From: Microbacterium croceum
GTDB taxonomy: Bacteria > Actinomycetota > Actinomycetes > Actinomycetales > Microbacteriaceae
Assembly: GCF_023091245.1 (NCBI RefSeq)
Contig: NZ_JAHWXN010000001.1
Location: forward strand, 62,001 to 126,000
DNA: 64,000 nucleotides
Direction: 5' to 3'
Under the pieces are notes generated by a model. It was not told where the DNA came from, searched no databases, and was given only the letters and a program-made list of their open reading frames with translations. Positions 52,801 to 60,754 of this stretch are shown here, one piece after another (the first letter of the stretch is position 1; the number at the start of each line of letters is the position of its first letter). Position numbers and translations under genes: made by a program.

Positions 52801-52922
52801 GCCCCCGGCACTCCCACGGCGGTCACGGACGATGCGATGAGAGCGGCGACTCCCAGCAGCGCTGCGGGGCGCGATACGGATCGGCTGCGGTGCCGATCGG
52901 TGGATCTGGGCTGTGGTTTCAC
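49806..52922 (-). CDS. Cell-wall-anchored GH43 enzyme with carbohydrate-binding modules (LANTG)
   Basis: A 1038-residue surface enzyme. Order: signal peptide (1-44), two CBM4/9-like modules (about 47-190 and 205-350; both begin NGTFESGLSGW- or DGRFVSGFTGW-like), a GH43 propeller (about 370-690) with GADPHHLV, LFDPEVFID and MFEASSMF as triad, a CBM6-like module (about 695-850), an Ig-like domain, a GGTDGG repeat linker (near 965-985) and LANTG (995-999) with helix and basic tail. LANTG is a class E sortase motif; that sortase is not in the window. The GH43 subtype resembles arabinoxylan arabinofuranohydrolases. The GTG start has AAGGAG 7 nt upstream. Confidence 0.92.
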   Translation of the reverse strand: MKPQPRSTDRHRSRSVSRPAALLGVAALIASSVTAVGVPGAAFAAPSDLIQNGTFESGLSGWTAPLGGTLTESTDARTGAKALAISDRSSFQSGPTATVTGLLKTDQSYDLSLSLKFDAGRATQNFNVVLCTSTRSRCDVVASTTATAGAWSTIEKTFTPLSADYDIMFVETPWNTDIQSFVIDDVSLTTDDGAPAVTEPPAVPGNLLPDGRFVSGFTGWTNTRGGTLALSDDAASGAHSLKVTGRENTQSGPFANVADKIELGASYRLTGKLKYDEGNATQQFNFTFCPTNFNGCADYGHTFTKGEWGTFSQEFTAEAKHVAAGWLFVETPWGSNALQDFSVDELSLVKIADAPEGPEFTSLEKVQTKPVGDHNPLVGHKFGADPHHLVYNGRLYIYSTDDTQQYDLNSKDENGLPTQSNGYGGITRLNVMSTTDMVNWVDHGSVPVAREGGAAPWARNSWAPAAIEKNGKVYLYFCDSGTGTAVVVGGSPLGPWEDPLGKKIIPDTVSRDYIAEGGFPAGMWLFDPEVFIDDDGQGYLYFGGNSQIGTSPNVQGPQNPKSTRVVKLKDDMVTLDGDPVEIDAPGMFEASSMFKRDGKYYYSYSSNFQVNEAPGLYPSRGAIAYMMTDDPMKLGSSEYAGVAFQNQGTFFGAGNGGNNHSDMFTYKGETYFTYHAQTRGAAWAAALGTPGSTQGYRSVHIDKLEFNEDGTIKPIVGTKAGVAQVESFDPYRTFEAETLAWQLGITTTKTDAASVEFPEHNGSGNMVLSGIDDGDFSGISGVDFGSGAQKVSAKVKPLVEGSSIQVRLDDVDGPVVAEIPVDGTVGEWTTVEAEVTGATGEHDVFFVFAGAEGTDAETDLFEVDNWAFTAIDDEGPGEQLSAQLSVSTVAAGGKVTVTATGVTADEVEIGIESTYRALATATTADGRIETTVTIPADTTAGAHHIVLRDGETELARLPLTVTRASTGGGTDGGTDGGTDGGPSTGGETGGTDGSLANTGGDASASLTAAWIGALLLALGSGFWLLRRRGRSVVEAETE

Positions 52923-53131
52923 TGGTGTTCTCCTTGTGGATCGATTTGCGGATCGATTCGCGTGAGGGCGCGCGGGCGCGCACCGATCACGGCCTCCTCA
53001 AGGAGAAGGCCGTCGAGGGTGCTGACCTCAGGCGAGGGTGGGGATGCGACCGAGGGCTCGCGCCGCAGCGGATCGCCGCAGGGCGGACTTCGGTCCCCTT
53101 GTGGGGTAGATGGGGTTCGGCGCGGGCGCGC

Positions 53132-53236
53132 TCAGCGTGGCTGCCGAGGCTGCCCTTGCCCGGGTTCGCGCGCCGGACGACGGCGTGCGGCACGGTGACC
53201 GTGTCGACAGAGTCGGATACCGGCGATGCTGTTCAT
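53132..53236 (-). CDS. Possible 34-residue leader peptide upstream of the LANTG GH43 gene
   Basis: A short frame starting MNSIAGIRLCRHGHRAARRR with 14 more residues (Arg/Pro/Gln-rich). It begins with ATG behind a near-perfect AAGGAGGAG, spaced 6 nt. It lies between the operator at 53324 and the hydrolase gene, in a 5' region of about 300 nt. It may be a regulatory leader or chance; the composition is unlike a normal protein. The rest of the 488-bp gap (52923-53410) shows a 12-bp tandem repeat (52938-52961) and nothing else I can support. Confidence 0.3.
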   Translation of the reverse strand: MNSIAGIRLCRHGHRAARRRPAREPGQGQPRQPR

Positions 53237-53323
53237 GCACTCTCCTCCTTGAGATACCGGAACGTCGAGCAGCGCGAGCGCGGCGGACCTTGTCGAGCCG
53301 CACCACGATCACTGCTATCCGCA

Positions 53324-53337
53324 TGTTACCGGTAACA
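53324..53337. promoter_or_regulatory. Perfect LacI-type operator TGTTACCGGTAACA
   Basis: The most symmetric member of the shared operator family, upstream of the possible leader peptide and the LANTG GH43 gene. Confidence 0.7.
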
Positions 53338-53410
53338 GGTCGCAACGCACAAGACCTCGGTGCCGAGGGCGCGCCGATCAGCCGCCCTCACCCCGCGGTC
53401 TGCTCTGCCC

Positions 53411-54667
53411 CTACAGCCCCAGGCGCTCCAGATACGGGTTCACGAACCGGCGCTCGGGGTCGTACGCAGCCGCGAGCGCGGCGAAGTCATCCCCGCGCGG
53501 ATACCGCGCGCGCATCTCGGCAGGATCGAGCGTGAACACCTTGCCCCAGTGCGGGCGCGCGGTCTCGGGAAGTGCGGCCTCGATCGTCGGGAGCAGCGCC
53601 CGGACGGCCTCCTCCTCGGGCTTCCAGGTGAAGTGGATGCCGACGGCGTCCGTGCCGTACGCCGAGCTGAGCCACAGGTCGTCTGCGCGCACGGTGCGGA
53701 TCTCGTTGACGAGCAGCAGCGGCGCGATCTGTCCGGCCAGCATCCGCACCGACTGGATCGCCGCGACGGCCTCCGCACGGGGCACGAGGTACTCGCTCTG
53801 CAGCTCGGCACCGGCCGACGGCGTGTACTCGAGCTTGAAATGGGTGAGGCGCTCGAACCACGGGCCCGGCGCCCCGAACTGCTCGGTGCAGGCGATGGGG
53901 TCGACGCCGAGGATCGGATGCCGCTTCGACACCGCCGGCTCCGCACCCAGGCGCTCGAACAGCGACTCCCGTGCGGCTTCCCGTGCCTCGGGCTGGCGCT
54001 GTTTGACCCAGATCTGGTCCACGAAGTCGGTGCGCTCCCAGGTCGAGAAGAGACTGACGCTCGTGCCGATCGAGGTGACCTCGTCGAAGTCGGCAAGCAC
54101 GGCATCCCAACTCGGATGCTCGAACACGTATTGGGACACCTGGTAGGTCGGCTCCACGTCGAGCGTGAGATCGAGCACCACGCCGAGCGCGCCGAGGCTC
54201 ACCACCGCGCCGTCGAAGCCGTCATCGCCACGGCGCAGGCTGCGGATCTCGCCGCCGGCGGTGAGGATCGTGACCGCGCGGACCGCGCTCGCCAGGGAGC
54301 CGATCGCGTCACCCGAACCGTGCGTTCCGGTGGCGACCGCTCCGGCCACCGAGATGTGCGGGAGTGAGGCGAGGTTCGCGAGCGCGAGTCCCTCGGCTTC
54401 CAGCAGCGGCGCGATGTCGCCGTAACGCAGACCGGCCGACACACGCACGGCATCCCGCTCGGCGTTGACCTCGAACACCACAGGCAGGCGGTCGAGCGCG
54501 ATCAGCGTGCCGTCGGTGTCGGCGATGTCGTTGAAGCAGTGCCGCGATCCGAGCACGCGCATCGGCCCGTCCGCCGCCAGCAGCGCGCGCACCTCGTCGA
54601 CGGACTCCGGATGCGCGAGCGCGGAGGCCCGGTACGTGAGGTTGCCCGCCCAGTTGCGTTCGTTCAT
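53411..54667 (-). CDS. Alditol/xylitol oxidase (FAD-dependent)
   Basis: A 418-residue flavoprotein oxidising alditols such as xylitol or sorbitol to aldoses with production of H2O2. The length and sequence match actinobacterial alditol oxidases: NWAGNLTYRA at the N-terminus, GSRHCFNDIA with His43 at the covalent FAD position, SLPHISVAGAVATGTHGSG, CTEQFGAPGPW, GAELQSEYLVPR and RPHWGKVF. AAGGAG lies 8 nt before the start. It follows the GH51 gene on the same strand after 163 bp, so it may be co-expressed with the arabinose oligosaccharide genes, possibly acting on arabitol or xylitol. The substrate is inferred. Confidence 0.9.
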   Translation of the reverse strand: MNERNWAGNLTYRASALAHPESVDEVRALLAADGPMRVLGSRHCFNDIADTDGTLIALDRLPVVFEVNAERDAVRVSAGLRYGDIAPLLEAEGLALANLASLPHISVAGAVATGTHGSGDAIGSLASAVRAVTILTAGGEIRSLRRGDDGFDGAVVSLGALGVVLDLTLDVEPTYQVSQYVFEHPSWDAVLADFDEVTSIGTSVSLFSTWERTDFVDQIWVKQRQPEAREAARESLFERLGAEPAVSKRHPILGVDPIACTEQFGAPGPWFERLTHFKLEYTPSAGAELQSEYLVPRAEAVAAIQSVRMLAGQIAPLLLVNEIRTVRADDLWLSSAYGTDAVGIHFTWKPEEEAVRALLPTIEAALPETARPHWGKVFTLDPAEMRARYPRGDDFAALAAAYDPERRFVNPYLERLGL

Positions 54668-54829
54668 GCCGAGACTCCTTCGCCCGCCCGCCGTTGTCCT
54701 GTCGCAGTCTATGCGCGGGTCTCACCCGCAGGCCCGCTCGATGTGCGCGCTGGCACCGACCAGCGGCGCCCGAAGGAACGGACGACGAGGCGGCAGTCCA
54801 TCACCGCCGCGCCGCCCGCCCCTCGGCTG

Positions 54830-56341
54830 TCATCGCACCGTCACGGCCGTCCATGACACGGCCGGCAGCGTGAGGGAGATCGTGCCGTCGGCCACCCGGG
54901 CCGACGTGTTCTCCTGCATGCCGACCCGCTCGGGGTCGTCGATCGTGTTGCGCGCGTGGATGTCGTCGTCCTGCAGGGTCTGCGCCGAGGTCACCGACAC
55001 GTCGCCGAGCCTGCTCACATCGATCTGCACCGTGACCTCTTCGGTCAGACTGCGGTTCACCAGGAACAGCGCCGTGTCGCCGGTCTCCTCGTCGTGCGTG
55101 GCGACCGCGTCGACGAGCGAGACGTCGCCGTAGGTCTCGGTCGCGTACGTCGGCGCTTCCAGCCGCACCTCCAGCGCCCGCCCGCGCGCCAGGCGCGAGG
55201 TGATGGCGAAGGGGAAGAACGTCGTCTGACGCCAGGACTTGCCGTTCGGCTCGGTCATGATCGGCGCGATCACGTTCACCAGCTGGGCGAGGCTCGCCGC
55301 CGTGACCCGGTCGGCATGGCGCAGCAGGGAGATGAGCAGGTTGCCGAACACGACGGCGTCTACGACCGAGTAAGAATCCTCCAGCAGACGCGGAGCGATC
55401 GGCCATTCGTCGGCCGCGGTGATCTTCTCGACGTCGTTGAACCGCGACTGGTACCAGACGTTCCATTCGTCGAACGAGATGTTGAGCGTCTTGTCGCTCC
55501 GTCGCAGCGCCTTCACGTGGTCGGCCGTCGCCACGACCGCCTCGATGAAGCGGTCCATGTCCACGGCCGAAGCCAGGAAGCTCTCGTAGTCACCGCCCTT
55601 GGGCTCGTAGTACGCGTGGCAGGAGATGAAGTCGACCTCGTCGTAGGTCTCCTCGAGGACGATCCGCTCCCATTCCCCGAAGGTCGGCATCGACGCGCTC
55701 GAGCTGCCGCACGCGACGAGTTCGAGATCGGGGTCGACCATCCGCATCGCCCGTGCCGTCTTGACCGCCAGGCGCCCGTACTCGTGCGCGGTGGAGTGAC
55801 CGACCTGCCACGGGCCGTCCATCTCGTTGCCGAGGCACCACATCCGCACGTTGTACGGATCCTTCTTGCCGTTGGCGATGCGCTTCTCCGACCAGAACGT
55901 GCCCGAGGCGACGTTCGTGTACTCGAGCACGTCGAGCGCGGACTCGATCCCCCGGGTGCCGAGGTTCACCGCGTACATGAGCTCGCTGCCGATGCCCTCC
56001 GCCCATGCGGCGAACTCGTCGAGGCCGATCTCGTTGGTCTCGATCGAGTGCCACGCCAGGTCCAGCCGCCGAGGGCGCTCTTCGCGCGGGCCGATGCCGT
56101 CTTCCCAGCGGTAGCCCGAGATGAAGTTCCCGCCGGGGTACCGGATCGTGGAGACTCCGAGCTCCTTGACCAGCTCGATGACGTCGCCGCGGAATCCGTC
56201 GGCGTCGGCCGTGGGGTGGCTGGGCTCGTAGATTCCTCCGTAGACGGACCGTCCGAGATGCTCGACGAACGACCCGAAGAGCCGTCGGTTGATGTCGCCG
56301 ACCGTGAAGTGCGGGTCGATGGCGAGTCGTGCGTTGATCAT
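54830..56341 (-). CDS. abfA: Intracellular alpha-L-arabinofuranosidase, GH51
   Basis: A 503-residue GH51 enzyme without a signal peptide, releasing arabinose from imported arabino-oligosaccharides in the cytoplasm. It begins with the typical HFTVGDINRRLFGSFVEHLGR. Acid/base Glu173 is seen in CLGNEMDGPW, nucleophile Glu292 in SFDEWNVWY and substrate-site residues in IRYPGGNF. I chose ATG 56341 with AAAGGTG 4 nt upstream; the reading frame extends to 56617 but overlaps the permease. It lies 44 bp behind the permease gene in one operon. Confidence 0.95.
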   Translation of the reverse strand: MINARLAIDPHFTVGDINRRLFGSFVEHLGRSVYGGIYEPSHPTADADGFRGDVIELVKELGVSTIRYPGGNFISGYRWEDGIGPREERPRRLDLAWHSIETNEIGLDEFAAWAEGIGSELMYAVNLGTRGIESALDVLEYTNVASGTFWSEKRIANGKKDPYNVRMWCLGNEMDGPWQVGHSTAHEYGRLAVKTARAMRMVDPDLELVACGSSSASMPTFGEWERIVLEETYDEVDFISCHAYYEPKGGDYESFLASAVDMDRFIEAVVATADHVKALRRSDKTLNISFDEWNVWYQSRFNDVEKITAADEWPIAPRLLEDSYSVVDAVVFGNLLISLLRHADRVTAASLAQLVNVIAPIMTEPNGKSWRQTTFFPFAITSRLARGRALEVRLEAPTYATETYGDVSLVDAVATHDEETGDTALFLVNRSLTEEVTVQIDVSRLGDVSVTSAQTLQDDDIHARNTIDDPERVGMQENTSARVADGTISLTLPAVSWTAVTVR

Positions 56342-56385
56342 TTTCACCTTTGCATGGGGAGAGTGGAGGTCACGAGCAGTCGGGA

Positions 56386-57264
56386 CTACTTGAGACTTCC
56401 GATGGAGAGCCCGCCCTGCCAGTACTTCTGCAGGGTGAGGAACGCGATGATCAGCGGGATCACCGAGACGAGGGAGCCGAGGATGATGATGCTCCAGAGC
56501 GAGGTGCCGCCGGCGTTGTTCGCCGAGGCGATGCCCTGCCACATGCCGATGCCGACGGTGACGGGGAACAGCCTGTTGTCGGAGAGCATCGCCAGCGGCA
56601 GGAAGTAGTTGTTCCACGAGGCCACGACCGAGAGCAGCAGGACCGTGACGATCGCTGGGCGCATCAGCGGGATCGACACCTGGAGGAACGTGCGCAGCTC
56701 CCCCGCGCCATCGACACGGGCCGCGTCGAGCAGCTCATCGGGCACGGCTTCCCGGGTGTAGATGTTCATGAGGTATACCCCGAACGGGTTCAGCAGCGTG
56801 GGCAGGATCACCGCCCAGATCGTGTTCGTCAGCCCCACCTGCGAGAACAGGATGAACGTCGGGATGACGAGCGCCGTGGTCGGCACCATGACCGACCCGA
56901 GCAGCACCGCGAAGCTGAAGCTCCGGCCACGGAAGCGGAACTTGGCGAATCCGTAGCCCGCGGTCACGGCGAGCACGGTCGCACCGATGCCGCCGACGAA
57001 GGCGTAGAGGGCGGAGTTCAGCATCCACCGCGCGTAGATGCCGTTCTGGTACGTGAACAGGTCGACCAGGTTTCCCCAGTAGTCGATGTCGGAGGAGAAC
57101 CACAGCGAGCTCCCGCCGCCGAAGAGGCCGGCGGCATCCTTCGAACTGTTCACGATGACCCACCAGAAGGGGATCAGGAAGTAGACGACCAGGAAGCCGA
57201 GGAGCACCTGGAGAGGCAGGTGCCGGCGCCGCGCCGCACGGGTGGAGTCGGTGAGAGTCGTCAT
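56386..57264 (-). CDS. Carbohydrate ABC transporter permease (MalG/AraQ-like)
   Basis: A 292-residue permease of the oligosaccharide (CUT1) class with six hydrophobic segments. The EAA loop is visible as ELLDAARVDGAGELRTFLQV (about 189-208). The start ATG 57264 overlaps the stop of the partner permease by 4 nt. The gene cluster has no ATPase; in actinobacteria a shared ATPase (MsiK-type) usually energises such permeases. Confidence 0.94.
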   Translation of the reverse strand: MTTLTDSTRAARRRHLPLQVLLGFLVVYFLIPFWWVIVNSSKDAAGLFGGGSSLWFSSDIDYWGNLVDLFTYQNGIYARWMLNSALYAFVGGIGATVLAVTAGYGFAKFRFRGRSFSFAVLLGSVMVPTTALVIPTFILFSQVGLTNTIWAVILPTLLNPFGVYLMNIYTREAVPDELLDAARVDGAGELRTFLQVSIPLMRPAIVTVLLLSVVASWNNYFLPLAMLSDNRLFPVTVGIGMWQGIASANNAGGTSLWSIIILGSLVSVIPLIIAFLTLQKYWQGGLSIGSLK

Positions 57265-58205
57265 GACAGGAAGCTCCCGCGCTTTCGGGTGATGAACATG
57301 AAGAGGTAGACGCAGACGAACACCACGGCGCCGAGCGCGAAGGAGATGGCCGATCCGTAGTTGTAGTTGGCCAGTGCGAATGCCTGTTGATAGGCGTACA
57401 TGTTCGGCGTGAGGTCGGCGGGGATCGCTCCGGATGCCAGATATCGCAGGATCTGCGGCTCGTTGAAGAACTGCAGAGTGCCGATCAGGGCGAACACGAG
57501 GATCAGCAGCAGCGCCGGGGCGATCAGCGGGATCTTGATGCGCAGCGTGATCTGCCATCCGCTCGCCCCGTCGATGCGCGCCGCCTCGTACAGCGTCGGA
57601 TCGATGCCCTGCAGCGCCGCGTAGATGATGATCATGTAGTACCCGGCCCACTGCCAGGTCACGATGTTGAGCAGGCCGAAGAAGACCAGGTCGCGGCTGA
57701 GCATGTCGGGGCCGGCCATGCCGAACAGACCGAAGATCTCGGCCATCGGGCCGAAGCTCTTGCTGTACAGGAACCCCCACATGAGGGCGCCGATGACCGC
57801 GGGGATCGCGTACGGCAGGAAGATCATCAGACGCGAGAAGCGCGCGAATCGGGTGACCACCGCGTCGAGGATCAGCGCCACCCCGAGCGACACCGCCATC
57901 TGCAGCGGGATCAGGATGGCGGAGAAGCCGATGACGAAGCGGATGCCGTCGAGGAAGTTCGGGTCGGTGAAGGCCTTGATGTAGTTGTCGAACAGGACGA
58001 ACGTCGTCCCGCCGATCAGGCGTGTCTGGAACAGGCTCAGGTAGAGCGCGTAGAGCAGGGGCGTGACGAGAAGTGCGAGGAAGACGATCGCGAAGGGGGC
58101 GACGAACGCCCACCCGACGCGGCCGTGCGTGGACGCGCCACCGCGCCGCGCACTGCGCGTCTTCGTCTTCGTCGGCTGCGGGCGAACCGCGATATCGACA
58201 GTCAT
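57261..58205 (-). CDS. Carbohydrate ABC transporter permease (MalF/AraP-like)
   Basis: A 314-residue permease partner with a basic N-terminus and six hydrophobic segments. The EAA loop YEAARIDGASGWQITLRIKI lies at about 211-230. It starts at ATG 58205, 77 bp behind the binding-protein gene, and overlaps the next permease by 4 nt. Confidence 0.94.
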   Translation of the reverse strand: MTVDIAVRPQPTKTKTRSARRGGASTHGRVGWAFVAPFAIVFLALLVTPLLYALYLSLFQTRLIGGTTFVLFDNYIKAFTDPNFLDGIRFVIGFSAILIPLQMAVSLGVALILDAVVTRFARFSRLMIFLPYAIPAVIGALMWGFLYSKSFGPMAEIFGLFGMAGPDMLSRDLVFFGLLNIVTWQWAGYYMIIIYAALQGIDPTLYEAARIDGASGWQITLRIKIPLIAPALLLILVFALIGTLQFFNEPQILRYLASGAIPADLTPNMYAYQQAFALANYNYGSAISFALGAVVFVCVYLFMFITRKRGSFLS

Positions 58206-58236
58206 GGATGACTCCTGGTTTGAGGGGGGAAGGGGG

Positions 58237-58276
58237 ACGCGGTGGGCCGCCCGCTTCAGCGGACGACCCACCGCGT
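58237..58276 (-). terminator. Intercistronic hairpin behind the second binding-protein gene
   Basis: Perfect 10-bp arms ACGCGGTGGG / CCCACCGCGT enclosing CCGC-TTCA-GCGG. It fills the gap between the binding protein and the first permease and parallels the hairpin at 27840 in the other importer operon. Confidence 0.65.
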
Positions 58277-58282
58277 GGACGA

Positions 58283-59638
58283 TCACTCGACGGTGAAGCC
58301 CTGCTCCTCTGCGTACTTGACGACCGATTCCTGCAGGCCGTCGGCCGCCTCCGAACCGGAGACCGACCCCTCGTTGATCGACGCGAGCTGTTCGTTGAAC
58401 GCGTCGAAGTAGTACGCACCGAACGGCGTGTAGGTCATGCCCGTGTACCCGTTCGCCGCGGGGACGTACACCTCCTTGTTCGCCAACTGCCCGCCGAAGA
58501 ACGGCACCTCGTAGTTCTCGAAGTCGGGAGAGTTGAGAGCGGTGAGGTTGAGCGGGAAGATCACCTGGTTCTGCCATCCGTCCGTCAGCGATGCCTCGTC
58601 GGCGTAGACGCCGAAGGCGACCTTCGCCGCGAGCTCGGGGTTCGACGCCTGGCTCGTGACGGAGAAGGCGGAACCGCCCCAGTTGACGTAGGTCGGGTCG
58701 GAGGCGTCCCACTGCGGCAGCGGAGCGGTCGCCCAGACACCGGCGTCCTCACCCTCGCCGACGCCGGCGCCCGTCAGGTACCCCGGGGCCCAGGCCGCGG
58801 AGATGTAGGTCGCGTAGTCGCCGCCGATGACGCCGGCGATGTACTCGGGAGTGAACTGATCCTGCGTGCCGACCAGCCCCTTCTCGACCAGGCCGTCCCA
58901 GTAGTCCAGGACCTCCTTGGACGCGTCGTCGTTGAGGTTGATCGAGATCTTCTCGGGGTCGGCAGAGTCGTAGGTGAAGGGCTGCGCACCGTTCTGGTAC
59001 TGCAGCGCCATCATGACTGCCGGCACGTTGGCCCCGAGGTCTCCGAACAGCGGGCCGCCGGCGTCCTTGACCTTCTGCGCCGCGGCCTCGTACTCCGCCC
59101 AGGTGGTCGGAGGGGTGATGCCGTAGGTGTCGAAGATGTCCTTGCGATAGATCATCCCCATCGGGCCGCCGTCGACCGGAACGCCGTAGACGCCCTCGCC
59201 GACCGAGACGTCCTTCCAGGCACCTTCGCTGTAGTTGTCCTTGACGTCGTCATAGCCGAACGCGGCGATGTCGACGATCGCGTTCTGCACCTGGAAGGTC
59301 GGGATGCGGTCGGCCTCGATCATGATCACATCCGGGGCGCCGGTGCCCGCGGTGATCGCGGTCTGGAACTTGTCGTACTCGTCACCGCCCTGTCCCGCGT
59401 TCGTCCAGCAGACCTGGACGTCATCGCTCGCCTTGTTGAAGTTGTCGACGACGAGCTCCATGTTCGGATACCACGCCCACATCGTCACGACCGGAAGATC
59501 CTTCTTCTCGATCGTGTTCGTGCAGTTGGTGGCTGCGTTGCCGCCGTTCGCTTCCGTGCCGCCGCTGTCGGCGCACGAAGCGAGGCCGCCCGCGAGGACG
59601 AGAGTGAGTGCCGCAGCGAGAGCGTGCTTCGTCTTCAC
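58283..59638 (-). CDS. Carbohydrate-binding lipoprotein (AraN-like, CUT1 class)
   Basis: A 451-residue lipoprotein solute-binding protein. The signal peptide ends in lipobox LASC, and the mature protein shows VTMWAWYPNMELVVDNFNKA, FQTAITAGTGAPDVIMIEAD and WGGSAFSVTSQASNPELAAK, typical of family 1 oligosaccharide binders. I chose the GTG at 59638 because GAAGGG is 8 nt upstream and the lipoprotein signal begins there; the ATG at 59674 would add 12 charged residues. With GH51 downstream the likely ligand is an arabino-oligosaccharide. Confidence 0.93.
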   Translation of the reverse strand: MKTKHALAAALTLVLAGGLASCADSGGTEANGGNAATNCTNTIEKKDLPVVTMWAWYPNMELVVDNFNKASDDVQVCWTNAGQGGDEYDKFQTAITAGTGAPDVIMIEADRIPTFQVQNAIVDIAAFGYDDVKDNYSEGAWKDVSVGEGVYGVPVDGGPMGMIYRKDIFDTYGITPPTTWAEYEAAAQKVKDAGGPLFGDLGANVPAVMMALQYQNGAQPFTYDSADPEKISINLNDDASKEVLDYWDGLVEKGLVGTQDQFTPEYIAGVIGGDYATYISAAWAPGYLTGAGVGEGEDAGVWATAPLPQWDASDPTYVNWGGSAFSVTSQASNPELAAKVAFGVYADEASLTDGWQNQVIFPLNLTALNSPDFENYEVPFFGGQLANKEVYVPAANGYTGMTYTPFGAYYFDAFNEQLASINEGSVSGSEAADGLQESVVKYAEEQGFTVE

Positions 59639-59712
59639 TGTGTTTCCCTTCGGATACTGGACTTCATTGTTCAATGCCCCATCCGGTCGTCGGGACGCGA
59701 GATGGTTAGGAT

Positions 59713-59738
59713 TACAACGTTGTATTTCTAACGTTGTA
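59713..59738. promoter_or_regulatory. Double AACGTT-type operator
   Basis: TACAACGTTGTA (59713-59724) is a perfect palindrome, followed by TAACGTTGTA (59729-59738). It lies 75-100 bp upstream of the binding-protein gene. The motif differs from the TGTTAvCG family, so another regulator, not in the window, probably controls this operon. Confidence 0.65.
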
Positions 59739-59800
59739 ATTTTACCGCAGACATTGCCTGCGGTGTCAAGGAAGACGCCGCCGGTATACCGGCACCGCGT

Positions 59801-60754
59801 CTAGTAGTCGACCGGCGCCGGACCGATCTCATCGAGCAGCACGGCCATCGCCGCGTAGGCCCGATCCCGGTACGCGACCAGCTCTGCGCTGCGCTCGGGC
59901 GGCGTCGCGAGGAAGCCCCGCCCGCTCTTGACTCCGAGCTCGCCCCGCGCGACCCGGTCGCGCAGGGCTGCCGGCTCCGCGAACCGCTCGGGATACGCCT
60001 CCCCCAGCGAGCCGTAGCAGAACTCGTAGACATCGAGGCCGGCGATGTCGGCGATCGCGAACGGCCCGAAGAACGGCAGCCGGAAACCGAAGGTCGTGCG
60101 GGCGATGGTGTCGATGGACTCCGCTGTCGCGACACCCTCCTCGACGAGGCGGGATGCCTCCGTGAACAGCGCGTACTGCAGCCGGTTCAGCACGAAGCCC
60201 GTGACGTCGGGCACCTCGACCCCGGTCTTGCCGCACTCCGCGAGCAGCCCGATGACCCGCGCGACGACGGCACGGTCGGTGCCCGCGTGCGGGATCACCT
60301 CGACACCGGGGATGAAGGTGGCCGGGTTGCTGAAGTGCACGCCCAGGAAGCGCTCCGGTCGCTCGACGGCCTCCGCGAGCGATGCGATCGAGATGGTGGA
60401 GGTGTTGCTGCCGATCACAGCCGTCGACGGCGCCGCCGCGCTGATCCGGCGCAGGGTCTCGTGCTTGACGGCGAGGATCTCCGGTACCGCCTCCTCGACG
60501 ATGTCGGCTGCGGCCACCGCCTCCTCGATCGATGCCGCGGCGACCACGCCCTCGGCGATGCGCGTCGCCGCGCCGAGCGGGAGCAGTTCTCGCGCCTCGA
60601 AATCCTGCGCCTTGCGGATGATGCGCTCCCGGCTCTGCGCGGCCTGCTCCGCCGTCACGTCCGCGAGCACGACCTGGCGCCCGGACAGCGCGATCACCTG
60701 CGCGATCCCTCCTCCCATGTACCCGGACCCCACCACTGCGACCTGCTCCGTCAT
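59801..60754 (-). CDS. 3-Hydroxyacyl-CoA dehydrogenase-family oxidoreductase
   Basis: A 317-residue NAD-dependent dehydrogenase with the dinucleotide fold GSGYMG (9-14) and the family segments IVEEAVPEILAVKHE, SNTSTISI, FLGVHFSNPATFIPGVEVI and FVLNRLQYALF. Fatty-acid enzymes and sugar-acid dehydrogenases (such as L-gulonate 3-dehydrogenase) share this fold. Its place behind RpiB-, DAK- and TIM-barrel genes, with 4-nt overlap, favours a hydroxy-acid or sugar substrate over beta-oxidation. I chose ATG 60754 because the fold begins there. Confidence 0.88.
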   Translation of the reverse strand: MTEQVAVVGSGYMGGGIAQVIALSGRQVVLADVTAEQAAQSRERIIRKAQDFEARELLPLGAATRIAEGVVAAASIEEAVAAADIVEEAVPEILAVKHETLRRISAAAPSTAVIGSNTSTISIASLAEAVERPERFLGVHFSNPATFIPGVEVIPHAGTDRAVVARVIGLLAECGKTGVEVPDVTGFVLNRLQYALFTEASRLVEEGVATAESIDTIARTTFGFRLPFFGPFAIADIAGLDVYEFCYGSLGEAYPERFAEPAALRDRVARGELGVKSGRGFLATPPERSAELVAYRDRAYAAMAVLLDEIGPAPVDY

